Shown here piece after piece: positions 53,343-62,381 of a stretch of DNA of 64,000 nt. Position 1 is the stretch's first letter, and every line of letters starts with the position of its first letter. Position numbers and translations under genes: made by a program. Below the pieces are notes generated by a model, which worked only from the letters and a program-made list of their open reading frames with translations, did no database searches and was not told the DNA's origin. Source of the stretch: an uncultured Oleispira sp. (lineage in GTDB: Bacteria; Pseudomonadota; Gammaproteobacteria; Pseudomonadales; Oceanobacteraceae); NCBI GenBank assembly GCA_913019965.1, contig CAJVZR010000016.1, positions 1 to 64,000 on the forward strand, written 5' to 3'.

Positions 53343-53951
53343 TTAAATATTCGACATTAATAAACGATCAATATGAGATTTTGCATCAAGTACATGCTGT
53401 TTGATTTTTTCTGAAAAAATATCAATATTGTTCGCCATGTCTTCCAATATCCCCTGATACTCATCAGTTTGTGTTGCTTCTAAACGAAAGGATACTGCGA
53501 CGACACGACTGGCCTGCATGTACTGTTGAATTTCTTCTAATTGGCTTTCTAAGCTGCGAATTTCAATATTAAAGCGATTATTAATATCCAGCTGTTTTCG
53601 CTTAGTAACATGAATAATTTGGTCAACCTTCTCATTCTCATTTTTTTCTTGGCTATCAAATAAATGTCCAACGAGGGTATTTTGGCGCCAGCGTTCTACT
53701 GCCATATGAGAGATATCTAATGATATTCGATTGATTTCTTCCGCCAGCTTGATCGTCTTTAATGCTAAATCAGCAAAGTATTCTGAGATAACCTTTAATC
53801 CCGCGACCTTGCTACCCGCTCGATGCACCACCGCTTGAGAATTCTTCGCCGCTAACGATAGTTGCCTTGCAATGCCACTGGCACGATAAAGCTCACCCGC
53901 AACTTGCGAAGAGGTAATAGCGGACTTAACTGGGCTGTATTCTTTGACCAT
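53343..53951 (-). CDS. Hypothetical helical protein, possible chemoreceptor-like partner of the ODP protein
   Basis: This 202-residue protein has no membrane segment and is predicted almost entirely helical, with heptad-like stretches at about residues 10-105 and 115-200. Weak similarity to methyl-accepting or methyl-accepting-like signalling helices is suggested by composition (Ala, Ser, Gln, Glu-rich repeats) but no hallmark hairpin motif was found. The gene precedes the flavodiiron-like gene by 28 bases on the same strand, so the two products probably work together. An ODP-chemoreceptor combination is known as an oxygen sensor in Treponema. Confidence 0.6.
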   Translation of the reverse strand: MVKEYSPVKSAITSSQVAGELYRASGIARQLSLAAKNSQAVVHRAGSKVAGLKVISEYFADLALKTIKLAEEINRISLDISHMAVERWRQNTLVGHLFDSQEKNENEKVDQIIHVTKRKQLDINNRFNIEIRSLESQLEEIQQYMQASRVVAVSFRLEATQTDEYQGILEDMANNIDIFSEKIKQHVLDAKSHIDRLLMSNI

Positions 53952-54101
53952 AGGGATAAAACTTTTTGATAACTATGGTCAAAGCATAGTTGAGCCTATG
54001 AATGAACACCTGATTAATATTAAGGTTATTACCCTATATCGGAAAATAACCTTAATATTCATAATGAAATTGATAATTTTTATTCTAATGGATAAACCCC
54101 A

Positions 54102-55100
54102 TTAATTACGCGCAGTATTTTTCATCTGCTCAAGAGCAATCAAACGTCGCTGTTCATTCTCTGAAAACAAACTCTCTTTTAAATCAATAACCGCGGTATT
54201 CTTATCACTCTGATCCAACCCCTCCACAGATAAAATGCTCTGCTTTTGGGTAAAATAGTCGTCCAGTCTAGCTTGCCATTGTTGGCGAGTTTCATCCAAA
54301 CGCTGCAATCGTTGCGCTGCCTCTTCGCCTAACTCTTGCTGGTAGAAGGTGTATTTTTCTTCCTCGGAAGCGAACGTCTGAGTATCTTGCAGTTGACGAA
54401 ATTCCTGCGGTTGATATTTGCCTTCTTTTAAAAGCCGAACATCTTCCGGTAATTGCTTATCCATTTGGCTGAGTAATTGATTTCTCTCATCAATGGACAG
54501 CGTTTCGTCGGCTCCAATTTTCAAGCGATCTAGTGACCATTGATCATACTCCTCATCAAACTCAAAGAAGGCTTGCACAATATCGGGGTCCATTACTTCT
54601 CTACGTAGGCGAGCTTGCATATCCAGTTGACGCTGAAGCTTTTCAAACTCACCGCCTAATAAATCAGCTTGATCACTGTATGATTCATTCAAAGCAACCA
54701 TATTACTTTTATAGTCTATATATTGCGTTAAAACCGTCTTCGCCTGAGAGAGCGCAGGTTCTTTCAATTGAGAAGATAAATGGGCATTAATTCTAAGCAA
54801 TATTTCATCCAGTTCCTCTTCACCAAGAGTCATCAAGAAATAATCGAAAAGATTTTTTATTTGCCCCGAAATGATTAAATCACCTTCACTATCAACCTCT
54901 AGTTCACCATCGATTTGAGTTAACCTTAATGACTTCGGTAAATCCGTTAACGCAATGGCCTCAGCTGAACTTGAAACGGATAAAAACTGACTAGGGTTAT
55001 CAGCGTCAATACGAATTACATTAACAAAATAATCGCTCTGAAATATAAACAGACCGATTAAGAAAAGTGGAAGAAAATATTTTAACAGTCGATTACGCAC
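54102..55100 (-). CDS. Lipase-specific foldase (lipase chaperone)
   Basis: This 332-residue protein has an N-terminal membrane anchor (LLKYFLPLFLIGLFIFQ) and a long helical periplasmic part, as in lipase foldases (Lif/LipB). The foldase motif RxxFDYxLSAxGE is present in modified form as KNLFDYFLMTLGE, with Lys in place of Arg. It lies 63 bases downstream of the lipase gene in the usual order. The protein should fold the secreted lipase in the periplasm before type II secretion. Confidence 0.9.
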   Translation of the reverse strand: MRNRLLKYFLPLFLIGLFIFQSDYFVNVIRIDADNPSQFLSVSSSAEAIALTDLPKSLRLTQIDGELEVDSEGDLIISGQIKNLFDYFLMTLGEEELDEILLRINAHLSSQLKEPALSQAKTVLTQYIDYKSNMVALNESYSDQADLLGGEFEKLQRQLDMQARLRREVMDPDIVQAFFEFDEEYDQWSLDRLKIGADETLSIDERNQLLSQMDKQLPEDVRLLKEGKYQPQEFRQLQDTQTFASEEEKYTFYQQELGEEAAQRLQRLDETRQQWQARLDDYFTQKQSILSVEGLDQSDKNTAVIDLKESLFSENEQRRLIALEQMKNTARN

Positions 55101-55163
55101 AGGATATCCTTTTTTAAACTTAATGAAAGCCGAGACTCCGTCGTCTCGACTCCCTTCAGTTAT

Positions 55164-56105
55164 TTATAAGCCCTGATTTTTCAAGCGATTAGCGTGAGTA
55201 CGAAATACCGTTAGTGGATCAGTTGACCACAAGTGATGGATACCCAGCATTAAGTTTACTTCATCCAGATGATTCATTTTAAAATCATCACGAATCACCA
55301 TACCAAGGTGCGAACTACAGCGACCAACCAAACCGTCATTATCAACGCCTTTATCAAAGAACTGGCTAGTGACTGCAAACAAAGCTTCAATAGGATCAAA
55401 GATATTTGTAACGGGCTGAATACCTGTCCAAGAATAATAATGAATTCCCTCAACGCTATAAGCTCCCTCACCACACGCCGTGGTGGGTACACCCTGAGGA
55501 TGGCGCTGATTAAACTTCATTGTTTCTTCAGTACTCAACGAACTCATCACCGCCATAACATCTTGGTCGTAATCACCGCTGGAGAAAAGATCGATAACAT
55601 TACCCAATAAATTACCCGCGAATTCAATCAAGCCAGAGAATACGGCGGAACCATTTGAAGCGGCTAACATTTTATCGGCGACAGGAGTTCCTTTATTAAC
55701 ACCAGCAATTGAAGTCACTGACGCAACCATATCTGGACGAACTGAGGCCGCATAACGGATCGTTGGCCCACCATGACTATGGCCAATCAGGTTGAGTTTT
55801 TGTGCCCCTGATACGGCTAGAATATCTTCCATTTGAGCTAACAATTGTTCGCCCCTTACTTCGGTACTGTTCGCTTGAGCGACGGTCACCGTGTAAACCT
55901 CAGCGCCATCTTTACGCAGCTCTGCTGGTACTTTATAAAAGTATTCCATGCCCAAAATATCATCAAAGCCATAGAGGCCATGAACCAATACAATTGGGTG
56001 CTTGGTCTGAGTGTAAGTCGAAGGTTTAGACCACCACCAAGCGCTTGCATTGGTTGATAGAGTCATTACCGCAATAGAAACAACGAAAAATAGAATTTTT
56101 TTCAT
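55164..56105 (-). CDS. Secreted triacylglycerol lipase (family I)
   Basis: This 313-residue alpha/beta hydrolase of the Pseudomonas-type family I lipases has a signal peptide ending TNASA. The oxyanion region VHGLYGFDD and the nucleophile S110 in LIGHSHGGPTI are clear. Two cysteines, in TTACGEGAY and GRCSSH, match the disulfide of the family, and the catalytic Asp (DNDGLV) and His (near MNHLDEV) follow the known order. The chaperone gene downstream supports this type. It suggests use of lipids as carbon source. The upstream region of 334 bases shows no recognisable regulator site. Confidence 0.95.
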   Translation of the reverse strand: MKKILFFVVSIAVMTLSTNASAWWWSKPSTYTQTKHPIVLVHGLYGFDDILGMEYFYKVPAELRKDGAEVYTVTVAQANSTEVRGEQLLAQMEDILAVSGAQKLNLIGHSHGGPTIRYAASVRPDMVASVTSIAGVNKGTPVADKMLAASNGSAVFSGLIEFAGNLLGNVIDLFSSGDYDQDVMAVMSSLSTEETMKFNQRHPQGVPTTACGEGAYSVEGIHYYSWTGIQPVTNIFDPIEALFAVTSQFFDKGVDNDGLVGRCSSHLGMVIRDDFKMNHLDEVNLMLGIHHLWSTDPLTVFRTHANRLKNQGL

Positions 56106-56439
56106 AATTAATCCATATTATTTTTATTTTTTCACAGAGAGAACTCTGTGGAATTTAAGGTCACTACGACTGCAATCAGACCTACTTAAACACTGACTGA
56201 ACAATAGCTTTTGATCAATGACATCTAAGCCGATCGTTATTGCTCTAAAGCCAGTTATTTAAATAATATAAGAAGATAAATAGAAAGAAGTAAAGTTAAT
56301 AAGAGAATTATAAAATTAATCGCTGAAGACAAATAACGACGTACTGAATTAATGACCCATTACGCTCATTAAGTTTAGATATTTTCTATTCAAAGATTAA
56401 CGCCAAAACTATTTCGACGTTAATCTTTTATTCGTAATT
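56106..56439. other. Intergenic region between the lipase and formaldehyde genes
   Basis: The 334 bases are AT-rich and hold no convincing reading frame. The right part contains an 11-bp hairpin (56392-56428). The left part should carry the lipase promoter, but I see no strong consensus or operator. Confidence 0.6.
56392..56428. terminator. Possible terminator downstream of frmB
   Basis: AAAGATTAACG (56392-56402) pairs perfectly with CGTTAATCTTT (56418-56428) around a 15-base loop; short T runs follow on both strands. It would end the frmAB transcript on the minus strand, weakly. Confidence 0.45.
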
Positions 56440-58477
<2,038 letters not shown>

Positions 58478-58635
58478 TTAGGTTGAATGCAAGTGGGATG
58501 AGAATGCCATTAAGAATAGCTGCTCATCTTACTGCTCATTTGTAGATATTGAATTTATTATAATTATTTCTATGACAATGATAATATGGAAATTCTGCAA
58601 GTCACTTTTACTCAGTAGTAACAATTATAAAGGCT

Positions 58636-59535
58636 ATGATTATGAGCAACATGCAATGGCAGGGAATTTGTGAGTTCACTTCGGTGGCCGAAAGTGGCAA
58701 CTTCACCCAAGCGGCAAAAAAGTTACTCATCTCAACGGCCCAGGTTAGCCGCCAAGTCAGCGAATTAGAACAGCGGTTGAATACCAAACTATTTTATCGC
58801 ACGACGCGTAAAGTAACCCTCACCGAAGAGGGGCAACTATTCTACCAACAATGCCGCAGTATTCTTGATGGTTTAGAGGTCGCTGAGCGCTCACTAACGA
58901 ATCGACAGTCGATACCACAGGGGAAAATCAAGATATCGGCCCCGGTGACGTATGGCGAACGTCATATCATTCCCTTAGTTAATCAATTTCTATTACGTTA
59001 TCCCCAAGTAGAGATACAAATCCAGCTGAGTAATCAACGCATTGATCTGATTGAGGAAGGCTATGATCTCGCTATTCGCTTAGGTCAGCTTGATGATTCC
59101 AGTCTCATCGCGAAACGTATCTCTTCTCGCCAACACTTTGTTTGCGCAGCACCTAGCTATCTTAAACATAACGGTAAACCTGAGAGCATCTTCGATCTGA
59201 AACAACATAACTGCTTATTAGGCAGTGCGGATGTCTGGTCTTTTAAAGAGACCGATAGCGGTAAAGGTACAGGAAATAAAAATGTTCGCGTTAGTGGTAG
59301 CTTACGCTGCAACAGTGGATTGGGACTAGTGGATGCCGCACTTAACGGCATAGGAATCGTTCAGCTACCGGAATACTATTTGCAGAAACATATCGAGCAA
59401 GGTGAACTCGAAGTATTGCTGGGTGAATATCAAAGGGAGCAAGAAGGTATTTGGGCGTTATATCCACAGAATAAATTCTTAGCCAGCAAGGTCAGGCTAT
59501 TGATTGATTTTCTGGCAGAAAACCTCAGCAAATAA
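58636..59535 (+). CDS. LysR family regulator divergent from frmA
   Basis: This LysR protein of 299 residues has the helix-turn-helix with ESGNFTQAAKKLLISTAQV and the linker with RTTRKVTLTEEG, and belongs to the same subgroup as the LysR at 25729 (YDLAIRLGQLDDSSLIAKR). The start may be ATG 58636 or ATG 58642, which is better spaced from the AAAGG upstream. Its position suggests that it activates or represses frmAB, as LysR regulators do next to formaldehyde genes in other proteobacteria. Confidence 0.92.
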   Translation: MIMSNMQWQGICEFTSVAESGNFTQAAKKLLISTAQVSRQVSELEQRLNTKLFYRTTRKVTLTEEGQLFYQQCRSILDGLEVAERSLTNRQSIPQGKIKISAPVTYGERHIIPLVNQFLLRYPQVEIQIQLSNQRIDLIEEGYDLAIRLGQLDDSSLIAKRISSRQHFVCAAPSYLKHNGKPESIFDLKQHNCLLGSADVWSFKETDSGKGTGNKNVRVSGSLRCNSGLGLVDAALNGIGIVQLPEYYLQKHIEQGELEVLLGEYQREQEGIWALYPQNKFLASKVRLLIDFLAENLSK

Positions 59536-59601
59536 GAGAAAGTCACAATTGAACTGGAACTGAGAAGAAAAAGTTATTGCACTCAAAATATAACTGGACC
59601 A

Positions 59602-59623
59602 AAATAGACTGATCAGTCGGTTT
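59602..59623. promoter_or_regulatory. TetR operator copy 1, before the tetR gene
   Basis: AAATAGACT-GATC-AGTCGGTTT is an imperfect 9-4-9 palindrome. It ends 22 bases before the tetR start at 59646. A near-identical copy is in front of the next gene at the same distance. Confidence 0.7.
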
Positions 59624-59645
59624 AGTGCGATATTAAGTGAGATAA

Positions 59646-60236
59646 ATGTCCAAACGAGAACAAATATTAAAAGCAGCCTTAAGCCTCTTTATTGAGAATG
59701 GCTTTGATAAGACCCCCACATCAGCGATCTCAAAATCGGCTGAGGTGGCTACAGGCACCCTATTTCATCACTTCAAAACCAAAGAAGATTTGATCAATGC
59801 CCTCTACTTAGAGGTTAAGTTTGCCATGCTGGAACATTTAGCCGCGAAAACAGCGCTAGCAACCAATCTTAGTGGTAATACCGAAAATGGTTTAAAGACT
59901 CAAATTAAAGCGCTCTGGTCTAGCATGATTGACTGGGTTTTAGAGCACCCTGAAGAATTCCGCTTTTTGTCTCAATTTGGCGAGTCGGCTTTGATTGCGA
60001 ATAATACCCATGAAAAAGTAGAAGCCGCTTTTGCTGACTATCAAGCGCTATTTACCCAAGGTATTGAAGAAGGTTTATTTTACGACTTACCACTAGACCT
60101 TATACTCAGCCTAACCACGAGCCATATCTTCGCGAGTTGTAATTATTTCTTACAGCAACCCGAGTTATGGCAAGACAGTGAAATACAAAGAAAACTATTC
60201 ACCTCCTTTTGGAGCGTGCTGGCTAAATTTAAATAA
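59646..60236 (+). CDS. TetR family regulator
   Basis: This 196-residue TetR repressor has the helix-turn-helix SAISKSAEVATGTLFHHF followed by KTKEDLINALY. The ligand domain is unassigned. It has its own palindromic operator, and a second copy of that operator precedes the metallo-hydrolase gene 99 bases downstream, so it very likely controls both itself and that gene. An intrinsic terminator separates the two, which makes the second operator meaningful. Confidence 0.93.
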   Translation: MSKREQILKAALSLFIENGFDKTPTSAISKSAEVATGTLFHHFKTKEDLINALYLEVKFAMLEHLAAKTALATNLSGNTENGLKTQIKALWSSMIDWVLEHPEEFRFLSQFGESALIANNTHEKVEAAFADYQALFTQGIEEGLFYDLPLDLILSLTTSHIFASCNYFLQQPELWQDSEIQRKLFTSFWSVLAKFK

Positions 60237-60256
60237 CCAGTAAGAAAACAAATAAC

Positions 60257-60281
60257 ATAAAAGCCTTTATCGGCTTTTTAT
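60257..60281 (+). terminator. Intrinsic terminator after the tetR gene
   Basis: AAAAGCC (60259-60265) pairs with GGCTTTT (60272-60278) around TTTATC, followed by a short T tract. It closes the tetR transcript before the second operator. Confidence 0.7.
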
Positions 60282-60290
60282 TATGAATAC

Positions 60291-60312
60291 AAACTGACTG
60301 ACTAGTCGGTTT
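60291..60312. promoter_or_regulatory. TetR operator copy 2, before the metallo-hydrolase gene
   Basis: AAACTGACT-GACT-AGTCGGTTT is a 9-4-9 palindrome with eight of nine arm positions paired. It shares the AGTCGGTTT arm and the ACT half with copy 1 and ends 22 bases before the start at 60335, the same spacing as copy 1. Confidence 0.75.
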
Positions 60313-60334
60313 AAATATAGCAAAGGAGACCATT

Positions 60335-61489
60335 ATGATTAAAAAGTTAACAAAACATAAAACACTCACCTTCGGTTTACTTTTATCTGGAGTCTTTATG
60401 ACCAGCTGCGCAACCTACCCCAATAGCTCTGATCAAGAGATTAGTCGTATTCAAACTTCACCACAATTTTCTGAGGGTAAGTTTCGTAATAAACAACAAA
60501 CCCAAGTCTTTGAATGGGGAAAAACATGGGCCATTATGAAAGACTATTTTAATAATAAATCAGACAAGTCTGTCCCTAAAGTCGCTCCTCCCATACAAGA
60601 ATTAACTGTCGACAAATTTAATCTAGAAAATAATACAGCATTAAATTTCGCACGCTTAGGGCACTCGACTTTATTAATTCAAATGTCGGGGAAATACTTT
60701 TTAACCGACCCCGTATTTAGTGAGCGCGTTTCTCCAGTGCAATGGTTAGGACCGAAACGTTTTCACCCAGTCCCCATGGACATTGATAGCATCAAAGAAA
60801 TTGAGGCGGTGATTATTTCTCATAACCATTACGATCACCTCGATGAAGGCAGTATTAAGCAACTTAAAGAAAAGGTGAATCACTTTGTCGTGCCATTAGG
60901 CATTGGTGATAAATTAATGGCTTGGGGGGTGGATGAAAGTAAAATCACTCAATTAGATTGGTGGCAAAATATTAAGCTCAATGATGTTGAATTAATTTCA
61001 ACACCGGCACAGCATTTCTCCGGCCGCGGCATTACCGACACCGATAAAACGCTATGGAGCTCTTGGGTAATTCGCAACCAACAGCATTCGCTCTATTTCA
61101 GTGGTGATACAGGTTACTTCCCAGGCTTTAAAGACATTGGTGAAAAGTACGGTCCTTTCGATTATGCCTTTATGGAGTGTGGTGCTTATAACGAATTATG
61201 GCGTGATATTCACATGATGCCAGAGGATAGCTTGCAAGCGTTTAAAGATGTAAGAGGTAAAGTAATGGTGCCTATTCATAACGGCACTTTTGATTTATCG
61301 ACTCACGCTTGGTTTGATCCAATGGAAAAAATAACGAAACTCGCGCAAGAGAATAATGTCACACTTCTCTTGCCACAAATAGGACAGTTAATTAATACAA
61401 CCGAGGCCGTAGCAACAAGCTCTTGGTGGATACCGAAAAAACAGATCGCACTTCAAACACAAGCTAAACGTATTATTAGCCAAGAGTAA
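60335..61489 (+). CDS. Lipoprotein metallo-beta-lactamase-fold hydrolase (UlaG/NAPE-PLD-like)
   Basis: This 384-residue protein has a lipoprotein-type signal with a Cys in FMTSCATY and the metal motif HNHYDHLD (H-x-H-x-D-H) in VIISHNHYDHLDEGS, then PAQHFSGR, LYFSGDTGYF and VPIHNGTFDL. The arrangement resembles L-ascorbate-6-phosphate lactonase (UlaG) and N-acylphosphatidylethanolamine phospholipase D. It would act on the periplasmic side as a lipoprotein, on a phosphodiester, lactone or similar substrate. Control by the upstream TetR is strongly suggested by the duplicated operator. The natural substrate is unknown. Confidence 0.88.
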   Translation: MIKKLTKHKTLTFGLLLSGVFMTSCATYPNSSDQEISRIQTSPQFSEGKFRNKQQTQVFEWGKTWAIMKDYFNNKSDKSVPKVAPPIQELTVDKFNLENNTALNFARLGHSTLLIQMSGKYFLTDPVFSERVSPVQWLGPKRFHPVPMDIDSIKEIEAVIISHNHYDHLDEGSIKQLKEKVNHFVVPLGIGDKLMAWGVDESKITQLDWWQNIKLNDVELISTPAQHFSGRGITDTDKTLWSSWVIRNQQHSLYFSGDTGYFPGFKDIGEKYGPFDYAFMECGAYNELWRDIHMMPEDSLQAFKDVRGKVMVPIHNGTFDLSTHAWFDPMEKITKLAQENNVTLLLPQIGQLINTTEAVATSSWWIPKKQIALQTQAKRIISQE

Positions 61490-61523
61490 AATACTAGTGG
61501 GATACAGCGCTATTCTGAAGAAT

Positions 61524-61550
61524 AAAGGATCAAGCTTCGCTCGATCCTTT
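61524..61550. terminator. Bidirectional terminator between the metallo-hydrolase and cytochrome genes
   Basis: AAAGGATCAAGC (61524-61535) pairs with GCTCGATCCTTT (61539-61550) around TTC with one mismatch, flanked by A/T-rich runs on both sides. It serves the two convergent genes. Confidence 0.6.
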
Positions 61551-61566
61551 ATTCAAATTTTTATGC

Positions 61567-62190
61567 TTACATCATTTCTTTTACGGTACCAATGGCAGTT
61601 CCAACTTCTACTTTTAATTTCAGCTTAAACAGTTCGTAAGATTCACTCGCACTCAATTCTTCATTATCTTTACAGCGAGGATCCGTTCTCTGAATAAGAT
61701 CGATCACTTGTTTAGTGATCGGAATCGTTTCACAGCCATGAGTATCTTCACAGATCATATCCCACTGAGGCTTAGCCTGGATATGACAGCCAAAACAATT
61801 ACCGCCAAAACGGTTTACCACATCAACAAAGCCACGCTTTCTAATTTCAGACCCTTCTTCAGAAACATCTAGCTCAAAGAACTCCCAACCTTTTGTGGCA
61901 GGGCTATAACCTTCTTCGTGCTTTATCATCACCTCTCCCGGTACTAATTGCACAACAGAACCAGGAGGGTAGATACCTCCAGTTTCTGAATTCGCAACGG
62001 CAAGAGTAGCGTCTAAATCACCCTTTAGGTTATCCACATAAAAACCCCGAACCCTAGTCATATCACGGATACAACTAAAGGTATCGGCCGAAACCTCAAG
62101 CTGACCTTCTTCAGCGGTAACGGTCCCAATACTGGCCAAAGATAACAGCAGCATGGCTGCAACCTTAGTTAATAGTTTCTGGCTATTCAT
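61567..62190 (-). CDS. Cytochrome P460 family protein
   Basis: This 207-residue secreted protein has a signal peptide ending VTAEE and a single heme c site, C132-F-G-C135-H136 in GGNCFGCHIQAKP. The family signature region GDLDATLAVANS, YPPGSVVQLVPGE, GWEFFELD and the CEDTHGCETIPI segment identify the cytochrome P460 group, whose known members oxidise hydroxylamine or reduce NO in other bacteria. In this protein the role is unknown. It is downstream of the metal efflux gene on the same strand, with 191 bases between them. It is convergent with the lipoprotein hydrolase gene. Confidence 0.85.
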   Translation of the reverse strand: MNSQKLLTKVAAMLLLSLASIGTVTAEEGQLEVSADTFSCIRDMTRVRGFYVDNLKGDLDATLAVANSETGGIYPPGSVVQLVPGEVMIKHEEGYSPATKGWEFFELDVSEEGSEIRKRGFVDVVNRFGGNCFGCHIQAKPQWDMICEDTHGCETIPITKQVIDLIQRTDPRCKDNEELSASESYELFKLKLKVEVGTAIGTVKEMM

Positions 62191-62300
62191 CGTTAATTTT
62201 CCACAGGTTAATTAATATTGCTTAAAATTATATTGCGTACAATATAATAATCAAAAGGATTATGTCAACGAGTTTTGTTTTCGAGTTCTTTAGCTTGAGC

Positions 62301-62336
62301 CTTATGCAGGTGCTTATATTTCAGCACCTGCATAAG
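62301..62336. repeat. Perfect 14-bp inverted repeat between the efflux and cytochrome genes
   Basis: CTTATGCAGGTGCT (62301-62314) and its exact complement AGCACCTGCATAAG (62323-62336) flank an 8-base spacer. No T tract follows on either strand, so it is not a standard intrinsic terminator. It may be an operator or an mRNA-end structure. Confidence 0.7.
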
Positions 62337-62381
62337 CAAATACTGAAATATTGATTTCAAGATGAGTTTTTCCAAGGATAC

